A stretch of 32,166 bases of DNA from Lachnospiraceae bacterium (GCA_017622505.1 JAGAQZ010000100.1:1-32166); one strand, 5' to 3'; shown: positions 14,844 through 21,065, counted from the first letter of the stretch. Made by a program: numbers and translations. The notes: generated by a model not told the origin, from the letters alone.

Positions 14844-15041
14844 ATGATTGAAGTAAAAAATAATGTTGTAAATGCTCAAGGCCGTGTTAGTGATTTGCTT
14901 ACTGATTTCTCTTGTTTAACTAATGCTCTTTATGTATCAGGTATTAGTCGCACTTGTTTAGTAGCTGCTTTTTACTGTGCTTTTGATGATAGTATTGCTT
15001 GTGAAAAGATTGTTGATGAACGTTATCCGGTAGATAAATAG
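14844..15041 (+). CDS. Small phage protein of unknown function
   Basis: 65 residues (MIEVKNNVVNAQGRVSDLL...). Start set by AGAAAGGAAG upstream. No membrane span; a helical protein with three Cys and a C-terminal charged segment (CEKIVDERYPVDK). The mean spacing to the next gene is about 20 bases, all filled by ribosome site. No family recognised. Confidence 0.6.
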   Translation: MIEVKNNVVNAQGRVSDLLTDFSCLTNALYVSGISRTCLVAAFYCAFDDSIACEKIVDERYPVDK

Positions 15042-15061
15042 AGATAGAAAGGAAAAGTAAA

Positions 15062-15358
15062 ATGAGTAAATTTGTTGGATTTTTAAACACTATGGATTCG
15101 TCTCTTGCGGAATCTTTTCTTTTATTTGTAGGTTTTATTATTTTTTTAATTATTGTTGCTTTTGTTATTTGCCTTTGTGCGCTTTCTGATGTGATTGCCA
15201 AATCTCTTGAATGCAAAAACATTCAGATTTCTAAACGTTTAAATTCTATTGAAGAAAGAATACATTTTTTAGATTGTTCAAAAGTAGATGTGAAATTATT
15301 TTTGAACTTAGAAAAAAAATTAAAAGAAATGGAGAATACTTATGGAACAGATAATTGA
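15062..15358 (+). CDS. Phage membrane protein with C-terminal coiled coil
   Basis: 98 residues, with AGAAAGGAAAAG upstream. One membrane span at about 17-43 (ESFLLFVGFIIFLIIVAFVICL), then a helical, charged region (SKRLNSIEERIHFLD, LFLNLEKKLKEMEN) likely to form a coiled coil in the cytoplasm. It overlaps the next gene by 17 bases, so the two are probably translationally coupled and may work as a pair. Unknown function. Confidence 0.65.
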   Translation: MSKFVGFLNTMDSSLAESFLLFVGFIIFLIIVAFVICLCALSDVIAKSLECKNIQISKRLNSIEERIHFLDCSKVDVKLFLNLEKKLKEMENTYGTDN

Positions 15359-15680
15359 ATATTTAACAGTAGACAAATTTAATTTATTACAGTTGCTACT
15401 TTGGTGTGCGTTTGTTTTTGTTATTACCCTTTGGGGTTGTGTGTCTGCGATTAAAGACAATGCGAAGAAAGAGAAAAAGGCAAAGGAAGTCTTGCTTGAT
15501 GAAATGCATCGCATGTACTTAAAAGAACCTGCTACATATGCAGATGTTTGTGGAAAAGACAAACATGTCACTACCGAAGTAGCGCAGCACTTTCCAACCG
15601 ATGCGGAAGAATGTAAAAATGCTCTCTCGTACCTTGAAAGTTTGAATGTTGAAACAAAGTCATCAGACGGAAAAGCGTAA
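15342..15680 (+). CDS. Phage membrane protein of unknown function
   Basis: 112 residues. GGAG seven bases before the ATG lies within the end of the previous gene. One membrane span at about 15-35 (LLQLLLWCAFVFVITLWGCV) is followed by a Lys-rich stretch (KDNAKKEKKAKEVLLDEMHRMY) and an acidic soluble tail. It resembles the previous protein in plan (one span, then charged helix). No family recognised. Confidence 0.6.
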   Translation: MEQIIEYLTVDKFNLLQLLLWCAFVFVITLWGCVSAIKDNAKKEKKAKEVLLDEMHRMYLKEPATYADVCGKDKHVTTEVAQHFPTDAEECKNALSYLESLNVETKSSDGKA

Positions 15681-15699
15681 CGAAGTGGAGTGTTCCGGC

Positions 15700-15720
15700 A
15701 CCGGCACACGATGTGCCGGT
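15700..15720. other. GC-rich hairpin A with CGA loop
   Basis: A perfect 9-bp stem (ACCGGCACA with TGTGCCGGT) with loop CGA. It lies in the 189-bp non-coding gap 15681-15869. No T-run follows. Candidate replication or packaging signal. The core ACACGATGT recurs in hairpin B. Confidence 0.6.
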
Positions 15721-15765
15721 AGTAATCAAAACAAATTAATGTATGTAGTGGTTTATGGTTTAACA

Positions 15766-15786
15766 GAAAAAACACGATGTTTTTTC
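15766..15786. other. AT-rich hairpin B with CGA loop
   Basis: A perfect 9-bp stem (GAAAAAACA with TGTTTTTTC) with the same CGA loop and the same ACACGATGT core as hairpin A, 66 bases downstream. The T-run arm could also allow it to work as a terminator for the upstream small genes. Confidence 0.55.
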
Positions 15787-15869
15787 GTTCTTCGCGGTGT
15801 GTACTATCGGCTGTGGTAACGAATATGCGTGTCTTAAAAACCCTTATGAATGAAAGGAAGAAATAAAAT

Positions 15870-16055
15870 ATGGCGGGAGATACTATGTTTTCAAATGAAA
15901 ACATTAACAAAATGGTTAATGAAGTTATGGAAGATACAGAGTATGAAGATTTAATTGATGAAATCGGTCAGCTGACCGAATATGAAAAGGATTGTGTAAT
16001 TGCATTTATTCTTGGTCTTACGATGAAGAATGCCTTGATTTTACGCAAATCTTAA
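15870..16055 (+). CDS. Small acidic phage protein
   Basis: 61 residues, acidic and helical: NENINKMVNEVMEDTEYEDLIDEIGQLTEYEKDCVIAFILGLTMKNALILRKS. GAAAGGAAG precedes the ATG. The C-terminal third is hydrophobic but short of a clear membrane span. The pattern LTEYEKDCVIAFILGL resembles small regulators with a helical core, but I recognise no family. It sits between the two non-coding hairpin regions. Confidence 0.6.
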   Translation: MAGDTMFSNENINKMVNEVMEDTEYEDLIDEIGQLTEYEKDCVIAFILGLTMKNALILRKS

Positions 16056-16111
16056 AATGTAACTGTTGGTAGTTATGCTTGTTATTACATCACAATTGAA
16101 AAACTGAATAT

Positions 16112-16206
16112 TGTTTGTGGTTTGTGGTATTTATACGATAAACCCTAGAAAATCAGCGCACTCGGGGGCTACGTCCGAGTGCGCGTCAATGTTTGTGGTT
16201 TGTGGT
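16112..16206 (+). other. Candidate rolling-circle origin: hairpin flanked by 17-bp direct repeats
   Basis: A perfect 10-bp GC-rich stem (GCGCACTCGG, 16156-16165, with CCGAGTGCGC, 16175-16184) has the loop GGGCTACGT. Two identical 17-bp copies of TGTTTGTGGTTTGTGGT flank it at 16112-16128 and 16190-16206. The loop word CTACG resembles the known pMV158-family nick site TACTACG/A, and the Rep gene 360 bp downstream has a pMV158-type HUH domain. The repeats could be Rep binding sites (iterons). Origin function is inferred; a phage packaging signal is the main alternative. Confidence 0.55.
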
Positions 16207-16223
16207 GTTGGAAAGGATATTTT

Positions 16224-16460
16224 ATGAAAAAATCAGAACGTACTGCAATTATTAAATGGTCCGAAAAACTAACAGATGCAGAATTAGAAAAAGAATATTA
16301 TGATTCTGTATTTGATTGTATGGGTAGTGAAGCGGAAAGAATGTATGAATTAGGTTATGATATTCGTGATATTTACGAAAGAGAACGATACGAAAAATAC
16401 TTGTGTGAAAAAAGTGATTTATTAAGAACTTGTTGTGAACAACGTGGTATTGAACTTTAG
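16224..16460 (+). CDS. Small charged phage protein
   Basis: 78 residues from the ATG at 16224 (GGAAAGGA upstream); an in-frame start at 16179 would read through the hairpin and is rejected. Highly charged and helical (SEKLTDAELEKEYYDSVFDCMG...YEKYLCEKSDLLRTCCEQRG). No membrane span. It lies directly downstream of the origin-like repeat. Function unknown; it might assist replication. Confidence 0.6.
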   Translation: MKKSERTAIIKWSEKLTDAELEKEYYDSVFDCMGSEAERMYELGYDIRDIYERERYEKYLCEKSDLLRTCCEQRGIEL

Positions 16461-16485
16461 AAGTGATTTTAGAAAGGTTTTATTT

Positions 16486-16575
16486 ATGAGAGAAAACGGA
16501 AATAAAATTTTATGGATTATAATTGTTACTTTGATTTGTGCGGTTATTCGTGCGCTGGTGTATAAATATGTTTAA
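16486..16575 (+). CDS. 29-residue membrane microprotein overlapping rep
   Basis: MRENGNKILWIIIVTLICAV... ending LVYKYV. AGAAAGG lies nine bases before the ATG. Residues 8-25 form a membrane span with basic residues on the far side. Its stop overlaps the ATG of rep (ATGTTTAA), so translation of the Rep start, which lacks a good ribosome site of its own, may depend on reading this small gene. Confidence 0.6.
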   Translation: MRENGNKILWIIIVTLICAVIRALVYKYV

Positions 16576-17746
16576 TGCACGTGGTTTTGATATAGTGGTT
16601 TATCTCGATAGTTATGAGTGCGATAAACTAACGGAAATATGTAGCAAATTTGAATATATTGCGAAATGGGCATACTGTTTGCACGATAAGGACAAGGATA
16701 AACCGCACTATCATATTATGGTGCAAACTTATGAACCACAAGATAGTACACGTATTGCAAAAGACTTCGGTGTGAAAGAATCGTATGTCGAAAAACCTAG
16801 AAGCAAAAAGAAAACCCATAAATATGATGATATGCTATTGTATTTGATTCATCGTAATGCGCCGGAAAAGTATCAGTATGATGTTGATGATGTAACCGCA
16901 AATTTTGATTATAAGACATTTATCGAAAAGCAAGAAAACAAGGAAAAGAAACAGAATCGAAAAATGGAAATCGTGGACTTAATAAAAAGCGGTACTATTC
17001 GTGAATATAATCTCGGTGAATATGTGAGTGCAGCGGAATATGTAACTTATGCAACCGCTATCAAGTCAGCTTTTGCCTATCGTGAAAAAGTCTGTGTGTC
17101 TGCCGAAAGGAATATGCAGGTCATATACATAACGGGTGATTCGGGTACCGGTAAAACATCACTTGCGAAATACTTTGCAGAGAAACGTGGATTCGATTAT
17201 TTTGTTTCTTCTTCATCGAATGACTTGTTTTATGGATATGGCGGTCAGCCTTGTGTCATTCTTGATGATGTGCGTGGCTCTTTGATGCAGTTCTCGGATT
17301 GGTTGAAACTGTTGGATAATAATGTCAATTCTACAGTAAAGGCCCGTTATAATAATAAAAACCTATCGGAATGTAAGCTGATGATACTGACTTCCGTACA
17401 AAGTGTAGATTCTTTCTATCGTGATATTTACGATAACGATTCGGAAAACATAGTACAGTTAAAAAGAAGATGTGGAGTTCATGTCACTGTAGATACAGAT
17501 TGTTATTATGTGAAACAGTGGGATAAAAAACACAATTGCTACTCTTCCGAAAAATGTTTCAAGAATCGTATTTTTGAAGAGTATGTGAAAAACGCTGCGG
17601 AAAATATGTCAGCTTTGGAAATATTAGGAATCCAAGATGAAGAAGAATATTGTCGCGATCGTAAATTTATGGATATATCCGAAAAGGATTTGGAACAGAT
17701 TGAAATGTTGTTCGGGGTGGAAAATGGAAAAAAAGAAACTGATTGA
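16568..17746 (+). CDS. rep: CRESS-like replication initiator: HUH nickase plus superfamily 3 helicase
   Basis: 392 residues, starting at the ATG at 16568. A GTG at 16538 is in frame but encodes a stretch shared with the overlapping microprotein and has no ribosome site. Residues ~1-125 are a rolling-circle Rep domain of the Rep_2 (pMV158-like) type: the metal-binding HYH (47-49) in KPHYHIMVQ, and YLIHRNAPEKYQYD, where Y92 is the likely nicking tyrosine. Residues ~170-320 are a superfamily 3 helicase: Walker A GDSGTGKTS (190-198), Walker B VILDD (230-234) and motif C LMILTS (271-276). HUH plus SF3 helicase is the plan of Reps in CRESS-DNA viruses and bacterial pCRESS plasmids. It would nick the circular form, unwind it and drive single-strand production. 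Its 3' end overlaps the integrase by 23 bases. Confidence 0.85.
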   Translation: MFNARGFDIVVYLDSYECDKLTEICSKFEYIAKWAYCLHDKDKDKPHYHIMVQTYEPQDSTRIAKDFGVKESYVEKPRSKKKTHKYDDMLLYLIHRNAPEKYQYDVDDVTANFDYKTFIEKQENKEKKQNRKMEIVDLIKSGTIREYNLGEYVSAAEYVTYATAIKSAFAYREKVCVSAERNMQVIYITGDSGTGKTSLAKYFAEKRGFDYFVSSSSNDLFYGYGGQPCVILDDVRGSLMQFSDWLKLLDNNVNSTVKARYNNKNLSECKLMILTSVQSVDSFYRDIYDNDSENIVQLKRRCGVHVTVDTDCYYVKQWDKKHNCYSSEKCFKNRIFEEYVKNAAENMSALEILGIQDEEEYCRDRKFMDISEKDLEQIEMLFGVENGKKETD

Positions 17747-19004
17747 AGATAATTATAAAAATCTCTTGCTATGGTTAGATGAACATAATATGATAACTTA
17801 TAGCAGAGAAATGTCGGCAATTGTAGATATGAAAAAGAGAGATATAATTGCACAACATAAGGAAACAAATAAAATATGGCAGGGAAAGGATAAAAGATAT
17901 TATACCTATGTAGGTATCGGTGCGCGCAGAGTTTTGAGAAGTAGTAAAGATTTGCCGCACTTGGAAGAAATCATTATTGCATACTATCTGGAACATAAGC
18001 TGGTGCGCGCAGACTTGACAAGTTTTGAGTATCTGTTTTATGAATCTTGCGGTTATGCGGTGGAAAGTAATCACTTAAAAAAGAATACCATTGACAGATA
18101 CGCTTGCGACTATCGGAAATTTTTTGAAAATTCTGACTTCGTGAAAAAACGTGTGCAAGATATAACCGCAATTGATGTTGCAGATTTTCTTGATTATGTA
18201 TTGAATCAGTTTGATGTAACGGAAAAATGCTTTTGTAATATTAAAAGCCTGATGTTGTTCGTGTTCAGCTATGCGAAACAACGTAGGCGCATTGAATGTT
18301 TGAATATCAGTGCCACGTTTCACGATTTGCGCTTTGCAAACCGCAGATTCAAACGAAACATAGTAAAAAGCAAGACGCAGGTCTTTAACGTGGAAGAAAC
18401 GCCGCTGCTTTCACAATGTATCGAAAAAGAGTTCCGCGATATTCGTGACTTGGGGTTATTGCTTATGTTACATACCGGATTGCGTGTTGGTGAGTTATCT
18501 GCACTCAAGTGGGATTGTGTCAAGGAAGATGTGCTGGAAGTACGATTGACGGAATGTAAGGAAATGCGTGACGGAAAAACAACGTATTTCAATGACTTAC
18601 CAAAACAAGGGCATATTCGTGATGTGTACTTATCTACGGAATCGAAACGCATTCTTGCACTGATTGATTGTTTGCAGAAAGAAAAACGTATCATCAGTGA
18701 ATATGTGGTGTGTGATGATATTGGACTACAGTGTCATTGCTACATGTTCAATCGTGCATTAAAGCATTACTGTAAAAAGCTGGGTATCTTGGAACGCTCG
18801 CCGCATAAGTTACGAAAGACATATTCTACCGCAATGCTTGATTGTGGTTGTGATGTAAAATTCGTACAGGAACAAATGGGGCATTCTGATATACAGACAA
18901 CTTATAAAAGTTATCAGTACACAAGACAAGTAGAAAATACCTTTATCAATTTTGCCGATAAAGTATCGTTAGAATTAAAAAAAGAATCTAATCAGCAAAT
19001 TTGA
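17724..19004 (+). CDS. int: Tyrosine-family site-specific integrase
   Basis: 426 residues. The ATG at 17724 lies inside the end of rep, with GGGGTGG just upstream, so the two are probably co-translated. Residues ~60-220 form the SAM-like core-binding domain, and the C-terminal catalytic domain has the family motifs: R254 in HTGLRVGEL, HKLR (H361, R364), MGH (H387) and the nucleophile Y397 in TTYKSYQY. This enzyme should integrate the circular phage at tRNA-Thr and, perhaps with a helper, excise it. The gene ends 65 bases before attR, the usual position next to the attachment site. Many filamentous phages instead borrow host XerCD, so having its own integrase is notable. No excisionase is recognised. 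Confidence 0.92.
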   Translation: MEKKKLIEDNYKNLLLWLDEHNMITYSREMSAIVDMKKRDIIAQHKETNKIWQGKDKRYYTYVGIGARRVLRSSKDLPHLEEIIIAYYLEHKLVRADLTSFEYLFYESCGYAVESNHLKKNTIDRYACDYRKFFENSDFVKKRVQDITAIDVADFLDYVLNQFDVTEKCFCNIKSLMLFVFSYAKQRRRIECLNISATFHDLRFANRRFKRNIVKSKTQVFNVEETPLLSQCIEKEFRDIRDLGLLLMLHTGLRVGELSALKWDCVKEDVLEVRLTECKEMRDGKTTYFNDLPKQGHIRDVYLSTESKRILALIDCLQKEKRIISEYVVCDDIGLQCHCYMFNRALKHYCKKLGILERSPHKLRKTYSTAMLDCGCDVKFVQEQMGHSDIQTTYKSYQYTRQVENTFINFADKVSLELKKESNQQI

Positions 19005-19036
19005 ACGAAATTGACTAGATTCTTTCCTATGCTTCT

Positions 19037-19066
19037 CGAAAACCCTACGTTGCATAAGGGTTTTCG
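19037..19066. terminator. Hairpin between integrase and tRNA-Thr
   Basis: A perfect 10-bp stem (CGAAAACCCT with AGGGTTTTCG) with a 10-nt loop. It follows the integrase stop by 32 bases. On the minus strand it sits four bases beyond the 3' end of tRNA-Thr, so it may replace the terminator that integration moved to the left end. No long T-run outside the stem. Confidence 0.55.
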
Positions 19067-19069
19067 GGT

Positions 19070-19091
19070 AAGCTGCTAACGGGAATCGGAC
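19070..19091. repeat. attR: 22-bp attachment core within tRNA-Thr
   Basis: Exact copy of the repeat at 9805-9826, covering the last 21 bases of the tRNA gene plus one base. The incoming phage copy restores a complete tRNA gene on this side. Confidence 0.9.
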
Positions 19092-19143
19092 CCGTGACCT
19101 CCGCACTACCAATGCGACGCTCTACCGACTGAGCCATAGCAGC
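19071..19143 (-). tRNA. tRNA-Thr (anticodon GGU)
   Basis: 73 bases without encoded CCA. The acceptor GCTGCTA pairs with TAGCAGC, and the D stem is GCTC/GAGC. The anticodon stem TCGCA/TGCGG has a loop TTGGTAG giving GGU. The T stem is ACGGG/CCCGT with loop TCCGATT. The discriminator base is U, as in many Thr tRNAs. All stems close, so the gene remains functional after phage insertion at its 3' end. Confidence 0.95.
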
Positions 19144-19166
19144 AAGTGATTGTGTCACCGAAAGTT

Positions 19167-19196
19167 ATATTACCACATACAATTTTACTTTGTCAA
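19167..19196 (-). promoter_or_regulatory. tRNA-Thr promoter
   Basis: On the minus strand a consensus -35 TTGACA (19191-19196), an 18-base spacer and -10 TAATAT (19167-19172), about 23 bases ahead of the mature 5' end. Confidence 0.7.
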
Positions 19197-19212
19197 CGAT
19201 AAAAAAAGAAAA

Positions 19213-19247
19213 GGGCCTACTTTGCATAAACTTACCAAAGCAGGCCC
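19213..19247 (-). terminator. Terminator of ddh
   Basis: A 12-bp stem with one mismatch (GGGCCTACTTTG with CAAAGCAGGCCC). On the minus strand it ends in TTTTCTTTTTTTATC. It begins seven bases after the ddh stop. Confidence 0.85.
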
Positions 19248-19253
19248 CAAAAA

Positions 19254-20237
19254 TTACAATAAATGCGCTCTTATTTCGTCTCCGCTTAAATGTGTTAAAT
19301 ATGCAGGTGCTATATCAAACACAGTCTTGCAACCTGACATTCCCTCTCTCTGCATCTTTACCGCAGCTCTTGCATAAGCCGCAATAACAGATGCCGTGAA
19401 TTCAGGATTAGAGTCTAATTTCAAGCTGTACTCAATTACATGATTGTTCTCTAAATCCCAGCCTGTCTTGCCTGTACGGAATACAAAGCCACCATGAGGA
19501 ATTCCTGCGTGGTCTCTCTGTAATTCTTCCTCTGTAATAAAATGAACAATTGTATCATAATCCGCAAAGTAGTTAGGCATATTCTTAATCTCTGCCTCAA
19601 TACGCGCCTTATCAGCACCTTCTTCCGCTACAACAAAACATTCTCTCAAGTGTTTCTGTCTTGTAGTAAGTTCAGGGTTCTCGCCGTTTCTTACCGCTTC
19701 CAAGGCTGCTTCTACGGGGATAGTGTACTGCTTACCATTCTTTACGCCTTCCACACGTCTGATGGCATCGGAATGTCCCTGGCTTACGCCCTTGCCCCAG
19801 AACGTATAATCGTTACCGGTAGGAAGAACCGCATTTGCATACAAACGGTTCAAAGAGAACATTCCCGGGTCCCAACCACAGGAAATAATTGCGATGTTGC
19901 CGCCTTCCTTGGCGCTTTTATCTACATTGGCAAAATGCTCAGGAATTCTTGCGTGGGTATCAAAGCTGTCCACCACGGTAAAATACTTCGCATATTCTTT
20001 GGTCTGTTCCGGTAAATCCGTAGCACTTCCGCCGCAAAGAATCAAAACATCGATTTCGTCCTTTTTGCTGATGGCGTCATCTACGTGATACACGTTTACT
20101 CCTTCCGTAAGGATTTTTACATCTGCAGGATTTCTACGGGTAAAAACAGCCTTCAATTCCATATCGGGATTGTTTTTTATCGCGCATTCAATTCCTTTAC
20201 CCAAATTACCATAGCCTAAAATTCCTACTCTAATCAT
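19254..20237 (-). CDS. ddh: meso-Diaminopimelate dehydrogenase
   Basis: 327 residues, the normal length for the family. NADPH-dependent enzyme making meso-2,6-diaminopimelate from tetrahydrodipicolinate and ammonia in one step, for lysine and peptidoglycan. The Rossmann motif is IRVGILGYGNLGKGIE (residues 2-17). Family signatures are CGGSATDLPEQ, VDSFDTHARIPEH, ISCGWDPGMFSLNR and GHSDAIRRVEGVKN. The ATG at 20237 has AGGAGG seven bases upstream; the frame extends further 5' but without a ribosome site. It stands alone between the tRNA and sigH, with its own terminator. Confidence 0.95.
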   Translation of the reverse strand: MIRVGILGYGNLGKGIECAIKNNPDMELKAVFTRRNPADVKILTEGVNVYHVDDAISKKDEIDVLILCGGSATDLPEQTKEYAKYFTVVDSFDTHARIPEHFANVDKSAKEGGNIAIISCGWDPGMFSLNRLYANAVLPTGNDYTFWGKGVSQGHSDAIRRVEGVKNGKQYTIPVEAALEAVRNGENPELTTRQKHLRECFVVAEEGADKARIEAEIKNMPNYFADYDTIVHFITEEELQRDHAGIPHGGFVFRTGKTGWDLENNHVIEYSLKLDSNPEFTASVIAAYARAAVKMQREGMSGCKTVFDIAPAYLTHLSGDEIRAHLL

Positions 20238-20304
20238 TGTTTTGCCTCCTATGACATTTTTATAGAGTTTACTTAAAGGAGTATCCCCTCTAAGCATTTA
20301 TGTG

Positions 20305-20326
20305 TTATACAAACTATTTTGTATAA
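20305..20326. promoter_or_regulatory. Inverted repeat upstream of ddh
   Basis: Perfect 9-bp arms TTATACAAA and TTTGTATAA separated by four bases, between sigH and ddh. It could be an operator for ddh or a hairpin ending the sigH transcript; no T-run follows. Confidence 0.4.
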
Positions 20327-20356
20327 ACATTCTGTACCGGTTACCGCCCCCAAAAA

Positions 20357-20989
20357 TTAACGATTCATGTATTTCTTTAATTTCGCACGAATACGTTGCA
20401 ATGCATTATCCGTTGCTTTCTCGTCCCTGCCAAGAACTTTGGCAATTTCCACATACCCCATACCCGTGATATGTAATTCCAAAACCTGGGTTTCAAAGGG
20501 ACTTAACTCATCTTCAATATATTTTTGCAGTTGCTCCATATTTTCCTGGCCGATGAGAATTTCCTCCGGATTGGATGCTTCACCGTCCGCCATCAATTCC
20601 ATTCCGTTATAAAATCCGCCTTCGGATACTCCATCGCCGTCACGACCGCCATCATTTCCGTAAATAGATGTATAAAAGTTTAGCGGCGCATGCTTTTTAC
20701 GCCCCGACCTCTGCACCGCAGAATATATATTTCTGGATACACAAAGCTGCGCAAAGGTAAAAAAGGATGCGTCTCGTCCCGAGTCGTAATCTCTGATCGC
20801 CTTAAAAAGACCAATCATACCTTCCTGGATTAAGTCTTGGGTATCTCCGCCCAGTATATACATGGACTTTGCCTTGCTTCGCACCAGATTTTTGTACTTG
20901 TCCATCAGATACTCCATAATCTGCTCTTCGCCGTCGCGAAGTCGCTCTATGAGTTCCTCGTCGGTACAATTTTCATATCGTTGTGTCAT
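20357..20989 (-). CDS. sigH: RNA polymerase sigma factor SigH (Spo0H)
   Basis: 210 residues. Sigma-70 family factor that in Firmicutes switches on early sporulation and transition-phase genes. Region 2 contains the core-binding and -10 recognition segment DTQDLIQEGMIGLFKAIRDYD...FFTFAQLCVSRNIYSAVQRSGRKKHAPLN, matching SigH. Region 4 at the C-terminus is ELSPFETQVLELHITGMGYVEIAKVLGRDEKATDNALQRIRAKLKK. The linker between them (GNDGGRDGDGVSEGGF) is unusually Gly/Asp-rich. The ATG at 20989 has GGGAGA ten bases upstream. It follows rlmB by 76 bases at the end of the cysE-cysS-mrnC-rlmB run, as in Bacillus subtilis except that the yacP/rae1 gene usually between rlmB and sigH is absent. Confidence 0.92.
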   Translation of the reverse strand: MTQRYENCTDEELIERLRDGEEQIMEYLMDKYKNLVRSKAKSMYILGGDTQDLIQEGMIGLFKAIRDYDSGRDASFFTFAQLCVSRNIYSAVQRSGRKKHAPLNFYTSIYGNDGGRDGDGVSEGGFYNGMELMADGEASNPEEILIGQENMEQLQKYIEDELSPFETQVLELHITGMGYVEIAKVLGRDEKATDNALQRIRAKLKKYMNR

Positions 20990-21065
20990 AGTATCTTGTC
21001 TCCCTACATCTTGCATACGATACTCTATATTCTCATTACAAACGGATACAATACCCCAACCGGCT

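Larger units (their letters stand above)
9805..19091. mobile_element. Integrated filamentous (inovirus-like) prophage with CRESS-type Rep
   Basis: The element is bounded by 22-bp direct repeats of a tRNA-Thr 3' end, giving a predicted circular genome of about 9265 bp, within the usual size of filamentous phages. It holds the hallmark Zot-like ATPase preceded by a small coat-protein candidate, a secreted C-terminally anchored protein and a small membrane protein, all rightward and closely packed. It also has an XRE repressor with a divergent promoter, a cluster of very small genes, a rolling-circle initiator and a tyrosine integrase. Base composition is clearly more AT-rich than the flanks, and most of its genes share an AGAAAGGA-type ribosome site. 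No lysis, capsid, portal or tail genes are seen, as expected for a phage that is extruded. Apart from one in-frame stop at 10368 it appears intact. Confidence 0.88.

Noticed and set aside
15320-15910. Minus-strand frame of 196 codons over the hairpin region
   Set aside because: It runs antisense to well-supported plus-strand genes and the non-coding hairpins, has no ribosome site, and its composition does not look like a protein.
16538-16567. GTG start for rep 30 bases upstream of the ATG
   Set aside because: The extension lies wholly within the microprotein gene, has no ribosome site, and adds residues outside the Rep_2 domain.
17724-19091. Alternative that the element is a conjugative or mobilisable plasmid integrated at tRNA-Thr
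   Set aside because: There is no relaxase, coupling protein or secretion gene. The Zot ATPase, coat candidate and exported anchored protein fit a filamentous phage instead.
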